From Paraburkholderia bryophila (GTDB lineage: Bacteria > Pseudomonadota > Gammaproteobacteria > Burkholderiales > Burkholderiaceae): a DNA stretch of 64,000 bases. Each line of letters begins with the position of its first letter. Position 1 is the first letter of the stretch. Positions 17,212-26,870 of the stretch are shown here, in pieces. The notes beneath the pieces were generated by a model, which worked only from the letters and a program-made list of their open reading frames with translations, was not told the DNA's origin and made no database searches. The position numbers were made by a program, and so were the translations under genes. The stretch spans positions 29,939 to 93,938 of the forward strand of contig NZ_QLTK01000029.1 of NCBI RefSeq assembly GCF_003269035.1, given 5' to 3'.

Positions 17212-17841
17212 TCAGTGAGAGGCCGGCAATGCGGCAAGCCGCAGAGCCATGGTTTCGGGAGTGTAAATGTGATCGGCCGCGCCGAGGTCTATGGCGGCGC
17301 GCGGCATTTCGGGCGAGCTGGCGGTGTCGGGCGCCTGCACCCAGGTGGTCCCGCCGAACGCGCGGACACGCTTCAAACCTTGCGCGCCGTCGTCATTGGC
17401 GCCGGACAACAGAATCGCCAGCAGACGTTCACCGCACACGGCCGCCGCCGACTCGAACAACACGTCGATCGAAGGCCGCGAAAAGCGCACCGCGGCGTCG
17501 GTGGAGAGCGCCACGGTGCGATCGACTTCGACCAGCATGTGATAACCGGGCGGCGCGACATGCACGCGGCCCGGCAGAATCCGCTCGCCGGCATCGGGTT
17601 CGAGCACCGGCAACGCGCAGCGGTGCGCGAACGCGGGCACCAGATAGCTCGGCGAATCGGGCGGCAGATGCGTGACGATCATCACCGCCGCCGCGAAATC
17701 CGCGGGCAATGCGCCGAGCAGCACGTTCAGCACTTCGATGCCGCCGGCCGAGCCGCCGATCACCACGAGCTCGTACGCGCGCGACCCGGCCGCACCGGGC
17801 TCGGCGGCGGCAGTAGCGGGCTGAACGGTCGAGCCTGACAT
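17212..17841 (-). CDS. cheB: CheB-type protein-glutamate methylesterase, catalytic domain only
   Basis: A 209-residue protein holding only the C-terminal CheB domain. The catalytic triad is present: Ser in GGSAGGIEVL, His in VTHLPPDSPS, and Asp in LSGANDDGAQG. The usual N-terminal receiver is missing, so activity is not under direct phospho-control. CheB removes methyl groups from receptor glutamates. It sits 6 bases after cheR, but no chemoreceptor, CheA or CheW is in the operon, so the methylated partner is probably another signalling protein in the same operon. Confidence 0.9.
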   Translation of the reverse strand: MSGSTVQPATAAAEPGAAGSRAYELVVIGGSAGGIEVLNVLLGALPADFAAAVMIVTHLPPDSPSYLVPAFAHRCALPVLEPDAGERILPGRVHVAPPGYHMLVEVDRTVALSTDAAVRFSRPSIDVLFESAAAVCGERLLAILLSGANDDGAQGLKRVRAFGGTTWVQAPDTASSPEMPRAAIDLGAADHIYTPETMALRLAALPASH

Positions 17842-17847
17842 AACGGC

Positions 17848-18693
17848 CTAGCGCTTCTGATAAATACGTTCGCTCGAACGAAACTCGTCGAACGCTTCGT
17901 AATGACGGGAAAAACGCAAACTTTCCTTGCTGCCCAAGCCAAGGAAACCGCGTCGCACCAGCGCGTTTTCGAACAGGCCCAACGCGCGATCCTGCAGGCC
18001 GCGATCGAAATAGATCAGCACGTTGCGGCAAGACACGAGGTGCGCTTCGAGAAAGACTTCGTCTGTCGAGAGGCTATGGTCGGCGAACACCACACGATCT
18101 TTCAGCGAGCCGGCAAAACGCGCGCCGCCATACGCCGCGTGATAGTAATCGGACAACGAACGCTTGCCACCCGCCGCCTGATAGTTTTGCGTAAAGCCCT
18201 GAATCCGGTCGAGTGCGTAAATACCGGATTCGGCGCGCGCGAGCGCATCCGGATTGATATCGGTCGCGTAGAACAGCGTGCGCTCGGTCAAGCCCTCTTC
18301 GTCGAACAGGATTTTCAGGGACCAGAGTTCCTCGCCGGTGCTGCACCCCGCCACCCACACCTTGATCGACGGATACGTGCGCAAACGCGGCAGCACATGT
18401 TCGCGCAGCGCCAGAAAATACGCGGGATCGCGAAACATGTCGCTGACCTGCACCGTCAGATACTGGAACAGCCGCGAGAATTCGTCGCCGTGACGCATGA
18501 TGCGATCCTGCAACTGCGACAGCGTCTTCAGGCCGAATTCCTCCAGCGCCTGCGACAGCCGGCGCCGCAGCGACGACATCGCATAGTGGCGGAAGTCGTG
18601 CTGGTATTTGAGGTAAATCGCCTCCAGCAGCAATTTCAACTCGATGTCGAAATCGCTGATGCGTTGCGGCGCGTCGAATTCAGACCGACTCAT
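17848..18693 (-). CDS. cheR: CheR-type protein-glutamate methyltransferase
   Basis: A 281-residue CheR. It has an N-terminal helical domain (LKLLLEAIYLKYQHDFRHYAMSSLRRRL) and a SAM-binding domain with VWVAGCSTGEELWSLKI, the FYATDINPDALARAESGIY motif, and the late HLVSCRNVLIYFD motif. It adds methyl groups to glutamates using SAM in the cytosol. There is no TPR or pentapeptide-tether part. It lies between the hybrid kinase (52 bp upstream) and cheB (6 bp downstream). Confidence 0.93.
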   Translation of the reverse strand: MSRSEFDAPQRISDFDIELKLLLEAIYLKYQHDFRHYAMSSLRRRLSQALEEFGLKTLSQLQDRIMRHGDEFSRLFQYLTVQVSDMFRDPAYFLALREHVLPRLRTYPSIKVWVAGCSTGEELWSLKILFDEEGLTERTLFYATDINPDALARAESGIYALDRIQGFTQNYQAAGGKRSLSDYYHAAYGGARFAGSLKDRVVFADHSLSTDEVFLEAHLVSCRNVLIYFDRGLQDRALGLFENALVRRGFLGLGSKESLRFSRHYEAFDEFRSSERIYQKR

Positions 18694-18745
18694 TCGTTAA
18701 GGCTCGTCCGTTCAGACTGGTTGATCGGGTTCCCGCGACTACCGC

Positions 18746-21700
18746 TTACCGTTGACGCAGCCAGACGCGGCACAGCGCGACCAGCTTGTCGACGTCGATC
18801 GGCTTGGACACGTAGTCGTCCGCACCGGCTTCGAGGCAGCGCGTGCGGTCGTTCGCCATGGCCTTCGCCGTCAGCGCGATGATCGGCAGATGCGCGAAGC
18901 GCGGATTGCGACGAATCTCGCCCATCGCAGTCAGTCCGTCCATCTCCGGCATCATGATGTCCATCAGGATCAGATGTACTTCGGGACCGTTCTCCAGCGC
19001 CTCGAGCGCCTCGCGTCCGTTGCGCGCTATCTGCAGTTTCGCACCGAGCGGCTCCAGCACGTGCGAGAGCGCGAAAATATTGCGCACGTCGTCTTCGGCC
19101 AGCAGGATCGTACGATCTTCGAACGCGTTGTCGCGCTGCCGCACGGTCCGCAGCATGCGCTGCTGTTCCGGCGCCAGCGACGACTCGACGCTGTGCAGGA
19201 ACAGCGTGACTTCGTCGAGCAGGCGCTCGGGCGACTTCGCGCCCTTGATGATGATCGACTTCGAATAGCGGCGCAGGCGGTGCTCTTCCTCGTCGGACAG
19301 CATGCGGCCCGTGTAGACGATCACCGGCAGCGCGGCATGCGCGGTGTTCGCGGCGAGCCGTTCGAGCAGATCGTAGCCGGTGCCGTCGGGCAGCGCGAGA
19401 TCGGTCACCACGCAGTCGAAGCTGAATTTCGCCAGGTAGTCCAGCGCTTCGGCGAGCGTCGCGACCGCGACGATCTCGGTGTTTTCGCTTTGCAGCAGGG
19501 CGCGAATGCTTTCGCGCATGGGGCCGTCGTCCTCGATCACCAGCACGCGTTTGAGGCGCTGCTGCAGGCGCGCTTCCAGACGGCGGATGGCAGCCTCCAT
19601 CGTGCTGCGCGCGGTCGGCTTGAGGGTGTAGCCGATCGCCCCGAGATGCAGTGCCTTGTCGGCGTGGTCGGTGGCCGAGACGATGTGAATCGGAATATGC
19701 CGCGTCAGCGGATCGTTCTTCAGCCACTCCAGCACGGTCAGGCCGGAGCGGTCCGGCAACCCGACGTCGAGCAATACCGCCGCCGGGCGCATGTCGCGCA
19801 CCAGCGCGAGGCCGCTCGCCGCACTGCTGGCATGGACGAAATCGAAGTCGAGTTCGTGCGTCAGATCGCGCAGGATTTCGGCGAACGCGAGATCGTCTTC
19901 GACCGCGACGATCAGGCGGCCGGCCCGCGTGCGGTTGTCGCGGTCGTCGGTGATCGTGCCGCCGGCCGTTTCAGGTATATCGCCGAGGCTCAGGCCGTTA
20001 GCGGGCGTGATGACGGCGGACTGGTTGAAGCTCGAAGGCGGGCGGACCAACGGCGGTTCGGCTGGCGCCACGGTATTCATGGCCGGCACCGGTGCGGCGG
20101 CATGCGCATGGGCCGGCACGGACGTCGGCGCGTTCTGGCGACCCGCCAGAGCCGCCTCGCCATCGACAGGCAGCCACAGCGTGAACACGCTGCCCTTGCC
20201 GACTTCGCTGGCCACGGTGATCCGGCCGCCCAGCAAACGCGAGAATTCGCGCGAGATCGACAGCCCAAGACCGCTGCCACCATATTGACGGCTGGTCGAC
20301 CCGTCGGCCTGCTGGAAGGCTTCGAAAATCATCTCCAGCTTGTCCGCCGCAATGCCGATGCCGGAATCGCGCACCTCGATACGCAGCATGTTGTCTTGCG
20401 AGGGCGCGATCGACAGCGCCACCTCGCCACGCTCGGTAAACTTCACCGCGTTCGAGAGCAGATTGCGCAGAATCTGCGCGACACGCTGACCGTCGGTGAC
20501 AAAGGTATCGGGCGTGCCCGGCGCACGCTCGAAGTGAAGCTGCAAATGTTTGGCCACCGCCAGCGGCTTGAACATTTCTTCCAGCGACTGCAGCGTCGCG
20601 TCGATCGACACCGTTTCGAGCTCGACCGTGACCTGCCCGGCTTCGACCTTCGAGAGATCGAGAATGTCGTTGATCAGCACCAGCAGATCACTGTTGGACG
20701 CGTGGATCGTTTCCGCGTAGCGCACCTGCTCGTCGCTCAGATTGCCGGTGCGGTTCTGCTGCAGCAGCTTGGCGAGAATCAGCGAACTGTTCAGGGGCGT
20801 GCGCAGTTCGTGCGACATGTTGGCGAGAAACTCGGACTTATAGCGGCTCGACTGTTCGAGGCGTTCCGCGTTGGCGGCGAGATCGTCCTGCGCGCGCAAC
20901 AGATCCGACTTTTGCCGTTCGAGACGCTGCGCGTATTCCTCGAGTTGCACGTTGGTCTGTTCGAGCTCGGCCTGCTGCGCCTCGAGCCGCGTTTGCGATT
21001 CCATCAACGCACGGCCGCGTTCTTCCAGTCCCTCGTTCGAGACGCGCAACTCTTCCTGCTGCACCTGCAATTCTTCGTTCAGTTGCTGCGTTTCGGCCAG
21101 CGCGTCCTGCAAGCGTTCGCGATACAACGCGGCTTCGACGAAGTCGCCCAGCGCGTTGCCAATCAGCTCCATGAACTCCTGATCGCGCACGGTCAACTCG
21201 CGAATAAAGCCCAGTTCAATGACACCGTTCACCTCACCGTCGTTGACGATCGGCATGATCAGCAGGTTTTTCGGCGCGCTCCGGCCGGTGGCCGACACGA
21301 CCTGCACGTAGTTGTCCGGCACGTCGCGCAAGACCAGCGTGCGGCGCGCGGCGGCGGCCTGGCCGATCAGCGTTTCGCCGTCTTCGAAATGGCGCGCGCT
21401 GCCCTGCTCGCTTTCGCGGCTGAAACCGTAGGTGGCGATGCGGCGCAGCGTGCCGTGCTGCCGGTCGCGAACGTAGAGCGCGCTGACGGCGGCGTCCAGG
21501 TACTGGGCGAGAAAGTCGAGCACCGCGCGGCCCAACAATTGCGGCGTTGTCTGACCGACCACCGTCTCGGCCAGCAATCGCTGCCCCGAGCGTAACCACA
21601 CCTGCTCCTGCAGTATCTCGGTCTGTTCGGACTGGCGTCGCAACACACCGTCGTACGTGGCGGACAGGCCCATCAGTTCGCGGCGACCCACCCAGGCAAG

Positions 21701-22303
21701 CAGGCCGCTCACGCCGAGGCTGAACAGCAGGAATACGCTGACCAGAGTGGTGGTGACGCGGCGCGTCGCATCGGAGCGTTCCTGACGTAAGCGCAATTCG
21801 GCGTCGAGAAAATCGCCGAATTCGCGCCGCGTTTCGTCGAATTCGATCTTGCCGCGACCGATCGCCACCGGGCCTTGGACGTCCTGATTGCGGCGCCGCG
21901 CGTCGATCATGTTCTCCGCGAAGCGGCCCCAGCGCGCCTGAATCGCCTCGATCTGCTTGAGTTTCTCGACTTGCGGCGGATTGTCGGACACCAGTTCCTG
22001 CAACGCTTCGATCTGCGTCTTGAACTTCGGACCGCCAGCTTCATAAGGCGCGAGAAAGCTCTCGTCGCCGGTAATCAGGAAACCGCGCATGGACGATTCG
22101 CGGTCCACGGCGAGGCGCAGCATTTCGTTGGCCTGGCCGATCACGCGCTCGGAATGCTCGGCCCAATTCATGGTCGACACCAGATACGCGATCAACCCGA
22201 CGAATACCGCCATGGTGACCAGGCCGACGCCCAAAGGCAGTGCAATGTTGCGGCGAATGATGCTGCGAAAACGATTCTGGTCGACGGCCTGAGATGCGGT
22301 CAT
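18746..22303 (-). CDS. Large hybrid sensor kinase: CHASE3-GAF-HisKA-HATPase with three receivers
   Basis: An 1185-residue membrane kinase. TM1 is at about 18-42, a CHASE3-like periplasmic four-helix domain (ESSMRGFLITGDESFLAPYE) follows, TM2 is at about 185-212, GAF at about 240-395, and a long coiled coil at about 395-490. HisKA carries His in FLANMSHELRTPLN, and the ATP-binding domain has GSGLGLSISREFS. Three receivers follow, with Asp in LLDVGLPDRSG, VTDLALPDGTG and LMDIMMPEMDG. It heads the operon with cheR, cheB and the receiver-kinase. The signal is unknown; CHASE3 plus GAF suggests two separate inputs. Confidence 0.92.
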   Translation of the reverse strand: MTASQAVDQNRFRSIIRRNIALPLGVGLVTMAVFVGLIAYLVSTMNWAEHSERVIGQANEMLRLAVDRESSMRGFLITGDESFLAPYEAGGPKFKTQIEALQELVSDNPPQVEKLKQIEAIQARWGRFAENMIDARRRNQDVQGPVAIGRGKIEFDETRREFGDFLDAELRLRQERSDATRRVTTTLVSVFLLFSLGVSGLLAWVGRRELMGLSATYDGVLRRQSEQTEILQEQVWLRSGQRLLAETVVGQTTPQLLGRAVLDFLAQYLDAAVSALYVRDRQHGTLRRIATYGFSRESEQGSARHFEDGETLIGQAAAARRTLVLRDVPDNYVQVVSATGRSAPKNLLIMPIVNDGEVNGVIELGFIRELTVRDQEFMELIGNALGDFVEAALYRERLQDALAETQQLNEELQVQQEELRVSNEGLEERGRALMESQTRLEAQQAELEQTNVQLEEYAQRLERQKSDLLRAQDDLAANAERLEQSSRYKSEFLANMSHELRTPLNSSLILAKLLQQNRTGNLSDEQVRYAETIHASNSDLLVLINDILDLSKVEAGQVTVELETVSIDATLQSLEEMFKPLAVAKHLQLHFERAPGTPDTFVTDGQRVAQILRNLLSNAVKFTERGEVALSIAPSQDNMLRIEVRDSGIGIAADKLEMIFEAFQQADGSTSRQYGGSGLGLSISREFSRLLGGRITVASEVGKGSVFTLWLPVDGEAALAGRQNAPTSVPAHAHAAAPVPAMNTVAPAEPPLVRPPSSFNQSAVITPANGLSLGDIPETAGGTITDDRDNRTRAGRLIVAVEDDLAFAEILRDLTHELDFDFVHASSAASGLALVRDMRPAAVLLDVGLPDRSGLTVLEWLKNDPLTRHIPIHIVSATDHADKALHLGAIGYTLKPTARSTMEAAIRRLEARLQQRLKRVLVIEDDGPMRESIRALLQSENTEIVAVATLAEALDYLAKFSFDCVVTDLALPDGTGYDLLERLAANTAHAALPVIVYTGRMLSDEEEHRLRRYSKSIIIKGAKSPERLLDEVTLFLHSVESSLAPEQQRMLRTVRQRDNAFEDRTILLAEDDVRNIFALSHVLEPLGAKLQIARNGREALEALENGPEVHLILMDIMMPEMDGLTAMGEIRRNPRFAHLPIIALTAKAMANDRTRCLEAGADDYVSKPIDVDKLVALCRVWLRQR

Positions 22304-22532
22304 TTTTTCTGTCTTCGGCTTGGCGAATCGGGTCGATTCGGAATATTTTTCGGATTTTTCGCGCGAGTCGGCGTGTCGTCAAACGACCTGCGCCATCATA
22401 CAGGATGAGCCCAATTTTGAGACGTTATGCGACGGCTCAGGCTTGCTGGGCGGGGCTGTCGCTGTCCGCGCAAGCTCGCACGGCCGACGCGGGGTCAGCC
22501 GTGCAAGGCTTGCGAACCAGGGGGAAATGAAC

Positions 22533-24644
22533 CTAGGCGGGCACCGTCTCCGCCTGCGCCGCGCGCGACCACACGCGATGCTGCTCCGCCGCCGCGATGA
22601 ACGCCTTCAGCACGTCGGCGGCCTGCTTGTCGTCGCCGGTAGCGACGCCGTCGGCGTTATCCGGCAGATGCGCTGCGGCGAGCACGTCACGCCCCGCGCC
22701 GAGCGCCGCGATCGCCTTCAGATGCTTGAACGCCTCGAGCACGAAATGCCGCGCGTCGCCCGATTGCGCGAGCCGCTTCGCGCCCGCTTCGCCGCCCACG
22801 ACGATGACGGCGTCGAACATGATCGACGGCAAGCCGGCGATGGTCGCGTCGGGGGCCATGCCGTCGATCGGCGCGAGCGTCGGCGCGATCAGCATGGGCG
22901 TAGCACCTTCGCCCTGCAGCGCCTGCTGCAGTTTTTTGATCGCTGCGCCGTCGGAACCCGGCGCGGCCAGCAACGCGATCTTGCGGGTCTTGATGCCGGG
23001 CTTGACCCGGTTCAGCAGACTCAAGGCCGGGGAATCCTTGGGACCGCTCAGCTTCGCCGTGCCCTTCTTCGGCGCGGGCAAACCGAGGCCTTCCGCGACG
23101 GTCGCCGCCAGCCCCGCGTCGAAGTTCGCGAGGATCTCGTTCACCACGCGCGCCCGAATCTCCGGCTTGGTCACCTTGCCGAGTTCGAACTGATACGCGG
23201 CGGCGATATGGTCCTTCTCGGGCTGCGACATGCTGTTGTAAAACAGCGCGGCCTGCGAGAAATGATCGGCGAACGATTCGCTACGTACGCGAATCTTGGT
23301 GCCCTCGACCCGCTCCTGATAACTTTCGAAGCCGCCGTCGCTCGGCGCCGGATCGGTTTCCTTCGGCCAGCCGTCGCTCAGCGAGTTCGGTTCGTACGAG
23401 GCCTGTCCAACGCTGATCGTCTGCCGATGCATCGCATCGCGCTGATTGTTGACGAACGGACACACCGGCCGGTTGATTGGAATTTCGTGGAAGTTGGGCC
23501 CGCCCAGCCGGCTGATCTGCGTGTCGGTGTACGAGAACAAACGCCCTTGCAACAGCGGGTCGTTCGAGAAATCGATGCCCGGCACGACATGCCCCGGATG
23601 GAACGCCACCTGTTCGGTCTCGGCAAAGAAATTGTCCGGATTGCGATTGAGCGTCATCTTGCCGACGATCTTCACCGGCACCAGTTCCTCGGGAATCAGC
23701 TTGGTCGGATCGAGCAGATCGAAATCGAACTTGTGCTCGTCTTCCTCCTCGACGATCTGCACGCCGAGTTCGAACTCGGGGAACGCGCCACGCTCGATCG
23801 ATTCCCACAAATCCCGCCGATGAAAATCCGGGTCCTTGCCCGCGAGTTTCTGCGCTTCGTCCCAGAGCAACGAGTACGAGCCCAGCACCGGCCGCCAGTG
23901 GAATTTGACGAAGCGACTTTTGCCTTGTGCATTGACGAAGCGGAACGTGTGAATGCCGAAGCCTTCCATGGTGCGCAGGCTGCGCGGAATCGCACGGTCC
24001 GACATGGTCCACAGCACCATATGCGCGGATTCGGGCACGAGCGACACGAAGTCCCAGAAGGTGTCGTGCGCGGAACCGCCGGTCGGCATTTCATTCGGCG
24101 CTTCCGGCTTCACCGCGTGAACGAAGTCGGGAAACTTGATCGCGTCCTGAATGAAGAACACGGGCATGTTATTGCCGACCAGATCGTAATTACCTTCCTG
24201 CGTGTAGAACTTCACCGCGAAGCCGCGCACATCGCGCACGGTATCGGCGGAACCTCGCGGACCTTGCACGGTGGAGAAACGCACGTAGACCGGGGTCTGC
24301 ACACCGGGATCCTGCAGGAACGCGGCCTTGGTGTACTCACGCATCGACTCGTAGACCTGAAACACACCGTGCGCCGCCGAGCCGCGCGCATGCACGACGC
24401 GCTCCGGAATGCGTTCGTGGTCGAAGTGCGTGATCTTCTCACGCATGATGAAGTCTTCCAGCAACGACGGCCCGCGCGGACCCGCGCGCAGCGTGTTCTG
24501 GTTGTCGGCGATCTTGACGCCCTGATTGGTTCTCAGCGCCTCGCCTTGGGGACTGACGCGAAACTGTTCGAGATCTTGCGATTTCGGATCGGCGGCCTGC
24601 GCGTTTTTTGCCGCGGGCTTGTGCGTACTCGTTTTACCAGCCAT
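22533..24644 (-). CDS. katE: Large-subunit catalase HPII (monofunctional, clade 2)
   Basis: A 703-residue catalase, the long HPII form. Heme-pocket residues are visible: His85 in VVHARGSAAHG, the Asn in LVGNNMPVFFIQD, and the proximal Tyr in FSYTDTQISRLGGPNFHEIPIN. The last 150 residues form the extra flavodoxin/amidotransferase-like domain (KIALLAAPGSDGAAIKKLQQALQ) typical of HPII. ATG 24644 is preceded by AAGGAGC; a longer open frame from 24788 lacks a ribosome site. It breaks down hydrogen peroxide and is normally RpoS-controlled. It lies downstream of mipA on the same strand. Confidence 0.95.
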   Translation of the reverse strand: MAGKTSTHKPAAKNAQAADPKSQDLEQFRVSPQGEALRTNQGVKIADNQNTLRAGPRGPSLLEDFIMREKITHFDHERIPERVVHARGSAAHGVFQVYESMREYTKAAFLQDPGVQTPVYVRFSTVQGPRGSADTVRDVRGFAVKFYTQEGNYDLVGNNMPVFFIQDAIKFPDFVHAVKPEAPNEMPTGGSAHDTFWDFVSLVPESAHMVLWTMSDRAIPRSLRTMEGFGIHTFRFVNAQGKSRFVKFHWRPVLGSYSLLWDEAQKLAGKDPDFHRRDLWESIERGAFPEFELGVQIVEEEDEHKFDFDLLDPTKLIPEELVPVKIVGKMTLNRNPDNFFAETEQVAFHPGHVVPGIDFSNDPLLQGRLFSYTDTQISRLGGPNFHEIPINRPVCPFVNNQRDAMHRQTISVGQASYEPNSLSDGWPKETDPAPSDGGFESYQERVEGTKIRVRSESFADHFSQAALFYNSMSQPEKDHIAAAYQFELGKVTKPEIRARVVNEILANFDAGLAATVAEGLGLPAPKKGTAKLSGPKDSPALSLLNRVKPGIKTRKIALLAAPGSDGAAIKKLQQALQGEGATPMLIAPTLAPIDGMAPDATIAGLPSIMFDAVIVVGGEAGAKRLAQSGDARHFVLEAFKHLKAIAALGAGRDVLAAAHLPDNADGVATGDDKQAADVLKAFIAAAEQHRVWSRAAQAETVPA

Positions 24645-24834
24645 GGGGATCTGCTCCTTGCGTTCGGGCGTGCCGGGGGGAATCCGGTCTAACGCGCAGA
24701 GAGAAGGCAGCAAGCGATATTCCCGCGAGCGGGCATCGCGCCGACTTTCGCGGGTGGACGAAGGACGCGGCGCACGTCGCGAGAGCATGCGGTACGCCGC
24801 CGTCCTTCAGATTGAAACGCGTCGTGTCGTCGCG

Positions 24835-25731
24835 TCAAAAGCGATAATTGATCGAAATATCCGCCACACCGTTCGCCTTGCGATGCGTGATCGGACTGTT
24901 ACCCGCACTGCCCACTAATTGTTCGAACGCGCCGTCCGCGGTCGCGAACCAGTGCTTGTCGAACAACCACACCGCGCTGATGCCGAAACCCACCGACTTG
25001 AAGCCCGCGCTCGCGTGATACTGCGAGTACTGCGATTTGGCCGCCTGATTCTGATTCACGCCGAACCAGCTATTCATATACGTGGAGTCCGCCAGCGATA
25101 CGTTCGGCCCGGCGAACCAGAAGAACTTCTTCGTGCTGCCCGGCATGGGCATATACGCGCCGAAGTCGCCGGTCCAACCGTTCGAGCCGCCGAAATAGCG
25201 CCGCACGTCGGCGCGCAACACGAGCGGAAAATCTTTCGAAATCACGTATTCGCCGGCCAGTTTCACGCCCGGCGCCGCATTGATATTGCCGAGGCCGTTC
25301 AGTTCCTGAGGATCGTCGTGAGCGCGTCGGCCGAGATCGTAGACGGCCGCCAGACTGGCGCGCCAGTTCTGCCCCTGCGCGAAATTGACCCCGAAGCCTT
25401 CGCCGCTGGACAGGAAGAACAGGTCCTTGTAGCGCACGTCGACGCTCGGGCCGCCCATCACGTGATAGCGGTCCGAGCCCTCATAGCGCGGCTGGAACGA
25501 GGAGGCCAAACCGAGGCGCACTTGCCAGTCGGGAATATTCGGCTGCCACATCTTCTGCAGCGGAATGCCGACCGAGTACTGCCATTCGTTGAGTGGCGAA
25601 GGCGTTTGCGCCATGGCCGAGCCCGGCAGGAAGGAAATGCCGCCCAGGGTCACGGCCACCAGAGACGTTGCCGCGATGCTTGTTTGTTTATTGCGGAGCT
25701 TGCCAATCCGCTTTCTACGGCTGTTCAACAC
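24835..25731 (-). CDS. MipA/OmpV-family outer membrane protein
   Basis: A 298-residue outer membrane beta-barrel of the MipA/OmpV family. It has a Sec signal ending in GSAMA near residue 41, strands such as VRLGLASSFQPRYEGSDRYHVMGGPSVDVRYKDLFFLSSGEGFGVNF, and ends in Phe (SINYRF), as barrel proteins do. The start is a GTG at 25731 with GGAGG about 8 bases upstream. MipA scaffolds murein enzymes in E. coli, while other members are porins; the role here is open. It lies about 190 bp upstream of katE. Confidence 0.88.
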   Translation of the reverse strand: MLNSRRKRIGKLRNKQTSIAATSLVAVTLGGISFLPGSAMAQTPSPLNEWQYSVGIPLQKMWQPNIPDWQVRLGLASSFQPRYEGSDRYHVMGGPSVDVRYKDLFFLSSGEGFGVNFAQGQNWRASLAAVYDLGRRAHDDPQELNGLGNINAAPGVKLAGEYVISKDFPLVLRADVRRYFGGSNGWTGDFGAYMPMPGSTKKFFWFAGPNVSLADSTYMNSWFGVNQNQAAKSQYSQYHASAGFKSVGFGISAVWLFDKHWFATADGAFEQLVGSAGNSPITHRKANGVADISINYRF

Positions 25732-26034
25732 CAGGAGCCTCCGATTCTCGCTTATCGCGAGGAGGGTTATGTTCTCGCCCGAGGTCCGCGGGGCCTGTGG
25801 ACCTCAAGCGACCACCGCGTTGCTACGAGCGTCATGTAATTTTTTCAGCTTGACGACACGCACTATCCGGCAAACGCGCTGCCCGCTTGTAACCGGCCCT
25901 GTAAAACGGGCTTTTGTCCGACCAAACACGTGCGAAAGATTTGCCGACGGGAACGCTAGTGCAAAATGCGGGCCTGGCGGGTGGAGCGCCGGCTCAAGTC
26001 CGATTGGAAGCAGCCCGCGACGAAGCGGTAGGGC
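25732..26034. other. Intergenic region between msrA and mipA
   Basis: About 300 bp without a convincing gene. The left side must hold the mipA promoter and its GGAGG ribosome site on the minus strand. A weak GCCCG/CGGGC hairpin followed by TTTT is present on the plus strand near 25885-25916, but no gene ends there on that strand. Confidence 0.45.
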
Positions 26035-26071
26035 AAAAAAAAGCCCGGCGCTACCATGGCGGCGGCGCCGG
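26035..26071 (-). terminator. Intrinsic terminator of the msrBA operon
   Basis: On the minus strand a CCGGCGC/GCGCCGG 7-bp stem is followed by GC and eight T residues. It begins about 34 bases after the msrA stop, so it should end the msrB-msrA transcript. Confidence 0.85.
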
Positions 26072-26104
26072 ACAGACAGGAAAGCGATTCGAAGCTGCGC
26101 TACG

Positions 26105-26851
26105 CTACTGCGCCGCTTCCACCAGCACTGCCTTGTCGCGATACAGGTTCGGAAACAGCCGCTTCAGATTGGCGACCTTCGGCATATCGTTGAGCGCGAT
26201 ATACGCGGAGTTCGGGTGCAAGGTCAGATAGTTCTGGTGATAGAACTCAGCCGGATAAAAGCCCTTGAACGCCTCCGTCCGCGTCACGATCGGCGCCGGG
26301 TACACGTGGGCCTTGTCGAGTTGCGCGATATAGCTCTGCGCGACGCGCCGTTGCGTGTCGTTCAGCGGAAACACCGCCGAGCGGTACTGTGTGCCGCTGT
26401 CCGGCCCCTGCCGGTTCAACTGGGTCGGATCCTGAATCACCGAGAAGTACACCTGCAGCAACTGGCCATAGGTCACCTTGCTGGGATCGAACGTGACTTG
26501 CACCGATTCGGCGTGGCCCGTCTCACCGCCGCTGACCGTCTCGTACTGCGCGGTGTCGCGCTGACCGCCCGAGTAGCCCGACACCGCCCGGGTCACGCCG
26601 CGCACGTGCTGGAATACGCCCTGCACGCCCCAGAAGCAGCCGCCCGCAAACACCGCGGTTTCCTCGTGGGCGGTGGCGGCCGAGACCGGTTCGTCGAGCG
26701 CCGGGGGCGCGATCACCACCGCCGTCTCCGACGAAAACGCCATTCGTTGCGCCAGCAACAACGCCAACGCGCCGAAGCCGACCGCGAGTGAAATGGCGCT
26801 CAGCCGCGAACGCGTGGCCTTGCCTCTCGTCATGCGTGTCTCGAAGTTCAT
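26105..26851 (-). CDS. msrA: Exported peptide-methionine (S)-S-oxide reductase
   Basis: MsrA repairs S-methionine sulfoxide in proteins. The active Cys72 is in the GCFWG motif; ETGHAESVQVTFDP and PAEFYHQNYL are also family marks. The chosen start, ATG 26851, follows AGGACGGAC; it gives 248 residues with an N-terminal hydrophobic helix (residues about 17-35), so the enzyme is membrane-anchored or periplasmic rather than cytosolic. It begins 19 bases after the msrB stop and shares its transcript. Together they repair oxidised envelope proteins. Confidence 0.93.
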   Translation of the reverse strand: MNFETRMTRGKATRSRLSAISLAVGFGALALLLAQRMAFSSETAVVIAPPALDEPVSAATAHEETAVFAGGCFWGVQGVFQHVRGVTRAVSGYSGGQRDTAQYETVSGGETGHAESVQVTFDPSKVTYGQLLQVYFSVIQDPTQLNRQGPDSGTQYRSAVFPLNDTQRRVAQSYIAQLDKAHVYPAPIVTRTEAFKGFYPAEFYHQNYLTLHPNSAYIALNDMPKVANLKRLFPNLYRDKAVLVEAAQ

Positions 26852-26870
26852 GATGTCCGTCCTGATCCGC

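Noticed and set aside
18752..21595. 947-codon open frame on the plus strand
   Set aside because: It lies entirely opposite the hybrid kinase; the protein is a His/Arg/Gln-rich mirror of high-GC coding DNA with no family marks.
22320..24692. 790-codon open frame on the plus strand
   Set aside because: It is opposite katE, whose heme and C-terminal motifs are unmistakable; the plus-strand protein has no domain.
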